This document shows, piece by piece, positions 13,424 to 14,620 of a stretch of 14,620 nucleotides of DNA; within the stretch, counting starts at the first letter, position 1; every line of letters begins with the position of its first letter. The position numbers were made by a program, and so were the translations under genes. The notes beneath the pieces are model-generated. The model did not search any database. It saw only the letters and a program-made list of their open reading frames with translations, and was not told the origin of the DNA. Origin of the DNA: Fervidifonticultor_A tertius (GTDB lineage Bacteria > Sysuimicrobiota > Sysuimicrobiia > Sysuimicrobiales > Humicultoraceae); NCBI GenBank assembly GCA_031459235.1, contig JAVKIY010000066.1, forward strand, positions 1 to 14,620, read 5' to 3'.

Positions 13424-13867
13424 CTACGGCCCGCCGACGATGAACGCGCCCGTCATGCCCTGCTCGGCGTGGTTGAACAGGCTGCAGATGAATGCCGCCG
13501 AGCCACGGCCACGCGCCACGAACTCCACCTCGCCCTGCTTCCCCGCCTCCAGCGCCACCCACTTGCGACCCTCGCTGGTACCCTGCACGACGTCGCCGCG
13601 CACGGTCAGCTCGACGTTGTTGAGCCACGCCGACGCCAGGTTGTGCCGGCGGTTGCGCGCGTCCACGTTGGCCAGGCGCAGCACGACGGTGTCGCCCTCG
13701 TTGAAGCGGATCTGCGAGGGCTCGAACTTGAACGAGTCCATCTTGACCTCGATGACCACGCGCCGCGCGGGTTGCGCCAGCGCGGCGGTGGAGAGGCCGG
13801 CGGCCAGGCCGGCGACCAGCAGGGCGGCGATCGCCGTCCGGACGTGGCGATGACGTGCCTGACTCAT
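13424..13867 (-). CDS. Secreted cupredoxin-domain (type 1 copper) protein
   Basis: 147 residues from ATG 13867, fixed by AGGAGG 8 bases upstream; an earlier in-frame ATG at 13948 would add 27 unlikely residues. The signal peptide ends Ala-Leu-Ala at about residue 31. A single cupredoxin domain follows: Phe-Lys-Phe-Glu-Pro-Ser-Gln-Ile (46-53), Gly-Asp-Thr-Val (58-61), and copper ligands His75, Cys128, His133 and Met138. The Cys-x4-His spacing is azurin-like. By family it should bind one copper and shuttle electrons in the periplasm, or act as a copper carrier. About 50 residues between His75 and Cys128 include a Leu-Thr-Val-Arg-Gly-Asp segment that may form an exposed loop. No oxidase or denitrification gene is adjacent, so its redox partner is unknown. 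Confidence 0.88.
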   Translation of the reverse strand: MSQARHRHVRTAIAALLVAGLAAGLSTAALAQPARRVVIEVKMDSFKFEPSQIRFNEGDTVVLRLANVDARNRRHNLASAWLNNVELTVRGDVVQGTSEGRKWVALEAGKQGEVEFVARGRGSAAFICSLFNHAEQGMTGAFIVGGP

Positions 13868-13875
13868 GGAGCGTC

Positions 13876-13881
13876 CCTCCT
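13876..13881 (-). promoter_or_regulatory. Strong Shine-Dalgarno for the cupredoxin gene
   Basis: On the minus strand AGGAGG lies 8 bases before ATG 13867. It selects this start over the longer in-frame ATG at 13948. Confidence 0.8.
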
Positions 13882-13892
13882 CGTACTTCGGC

Positions 13893-13908
13893 CCCCGGTC
13901 ACCCGGGG
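13893..13908 (-). promoter_or_regulatory. Hairpin in the 5' leader of the cupredoxin gene
   Basis: CCCCGG (13893-13898) pairs with CCGGGG (13903-13908) over a 4-base loop, 11 bases upstream of the Shine-Dalgarno. If the transcript starts further upstream, this stem would sit in the leader and could affect mRNA stability or translation. Function is unproven. Confidence 0.25.
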
Positions 13909-13943
13909 CTGTCGCGTTCGTACCACCGCAACGTAAAGAACGT

Positions 13944-13958
13944 GTCACGCCGCGTGAC
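13944..13958. promoter_or_regulatory. 15-base perfect palindrome: operator or weak terminator
   Basis: GTCACGC (13944-13950) and GCGTGAC (13952-13958) are perfect inverted repeats around one base. The site is 15 bases after the FAH-family stop and 76 bases before the cupredoxin start. It could be a repressor or activator operator for the cupredoxin gene. Alternatively, folded as a 6-bp stem with a 3-base loop and followed on the minus strand by TTCTTT, it could be a weak terminator for the upstream gene. The sequence does not decide. Confidence 0.4.
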
Positions 13959-13973
13959 GGTTCCGCGTCCTCG

Positions 13974-14620
13974 TCAGGCGCGGCCCCGGGCCGGCGGCGC
14001 GACGATGCGGTTGCGGAGCACCCCGATCCCCTCGATCTCGACCTCGACCACGTCGCCCGGCCGCAACCACGCTGGCGGGGTCATCCCCATCGCCACGCCC
14101 TCGGGCGTCCCCGTGGCCACAATGTCCCCGGGCTCGAGCGTGAGGCCCGCCGACAGCACCGAGATCAGGTGCGCCACGCTGAACACCATCTTCGCCGTGG
14201 TGCTGTCCTGGCGGGTCTGACCGTTGACGCGCGTGCGCAGACGCAGCGCCTGCGGGTCCGGGATGAGCGAGCGGTGCACCACCGCCGGGCCCAGCGGCGC
14301 GAACGTGTCGAGCGTCTTCCCCTTGAACCACTGCTCGTGGCGGCGCTGCAGGTCGCGCGCGGTCACGTCGTTCATGATCGTGTAGCCGAAGACGTGGTCG
14401 AGCGCGCGCTCGACGGGGATGTCGCGCCCGCGGCGGCCGATGACGACCGCCAGCTCCACCTCGTAGTCCAGTGCCTGGGTGGCCGCGTGGTGCACCACCG
14501 CGGCCTCCGGCCCGACCACCGCGGTGGGTGCCTTGGTGAAGAAGACCGGGATCGTGGGCACGGCCCCGCCGCTCTCACGGGCGTGCTCGGCGTAGTTGCG
14601 GCCCACGCAGACGATGTTCT
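13974..14620 (-). CDS. Fumarylacetoacetate hydrolase (FAH) family protein, 5' end outside window
   Basis: The frame stays open to the right edge, giving about 215 C-terminal residues ending at TGA 13974-13976. The visible N-terminal part reads Val-Cys-Val-Gly-Arg-Asn-Tyr-Ala-Glu-His, an entry motif of the FAH fold, so probably only a short N-terminal segment is missing. Metal ligands are visible in Tyr-Glu-Val-Glu-Leu (two glutamates) and in Met-Asn-Asp-Val-Thr-Ala-Arg-Asp. Further markers are Gly-Lys-Thr-Leu-Asp-Thr-Phe-Ala-Pro-Leu-Gly-Pro and Gly-Thr-Pro-Glu-Gly-Val. Members cleave or isomerise acylpyruvates and aromatic-ring-cleavage products with Mg2+ or Mn2+ (acylpyruvase YcgM, HpcE-type isomerase/decarboxylase). 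Which reaction applies here is unknown. It is a cytoplasmic enzyme, and the cupredoxin gene follows 106 bases later on the same strand. Confidence 0.9.
   Translation of the reverse strand, partial: NIVCVGRNYAEHARESGGAVPTIPVFFTKAPTAVVGPEAAVVHHAATQALDYEVELAVVIGRRGRDIPVERALDHVFGYTIMNDVTARDLQRRHEQWFKGKTLDTFAPLGPAVVHRSLIPDPQALRLRTRVNGQTRQDSTTAKMVFSVAHLISVLSAGLTLEPGDIVATGTPEGVAMGMTPPAWLRPGDVVEVEIEGIGVLRNRIVAPPARGRA

Noticed and set aside
1..14620. CRISPR arrays, tRNAs, insertion sequences, phage or attachment sites
   Set aside because: Reading both strands showed no regularly spaced repeats, no transposase or integrase motifs, no terminal inverted repeats and no cloverleaf-like sequences.

Overview
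The window is about 70% GC by eye and gene-dense, with many GTG starts. No tRNA, rRNA, insertion sequence, phage gene or CRISPR array is visible. Neither ABC solute-binding protein nor the cupredoxin has a lipobox cysteine, which suggests soluble periplasmic proteins and so a diderm bacterium. The gene mix (NitT/TauT-type and Dpp-type ABC systems, Gfo/Idh oxidoreductases, DUF3604 proteins) suits high-GC, mostly uncultivated soil or sediment lineages such as Rokubacteria-like or CSP1-3/Armatimonadota-like bacteria. The sequence alone does not settle the taxon.

Region 1 (1-8733, + strand) is one tightly coupled operon that enters from the left edge. Its order is: 3' part of a DUF3604 PHP-like hydrolase, ROK sugar kinase, NitT/TauT-family ABC ATPase, two permeases, periplasmic binding protein, two different Gfo/Idh/MocA oxidoreductases, and a second, longer DUF3604 protein. 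Most junctions are stop/start overlaps (GTGA or ATGA), so the products are probably made together. It reads as an uptake-plus-catabolism unit: import a small solute, hydrolyse it with the metal-dependent DUF3604 enzymes, oxidise or epimerise a polyol or sugar with the two dehydrogenases, and phosphorylate the product with the ROK kinase. The transporter family normally carries sulfonates, nitrate, taurine or pyrimidine precursors, so its pairing with sugar-type enzymes is the most unusual thing here. The substrate is unknown.

Region 2 (8746-12855, - strand, converging on region 1) is a Dpp/Opp-type peptide-import cluster: binding protein, then DppB, DppC and an ExoD-family membrane protein. 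The DppD/DppF ATPases are not next to it. A very strong GC hairpin separates the binding-protein gene from dppB.

Region 3 (12964-14620) holds a small secreted protein of unknown function (+), a single-domain secreted cupredoxin with an azurin-like His-Cys-His-Met ligand set (-), and the 3' portion of a fumarylacetoacetate hydrolase family gene (-) that runs off the right edge. A GC-rich hairpin lies in the convergent gap at 13357-13423. There is no gene-free stretch longer than about 110 bases.
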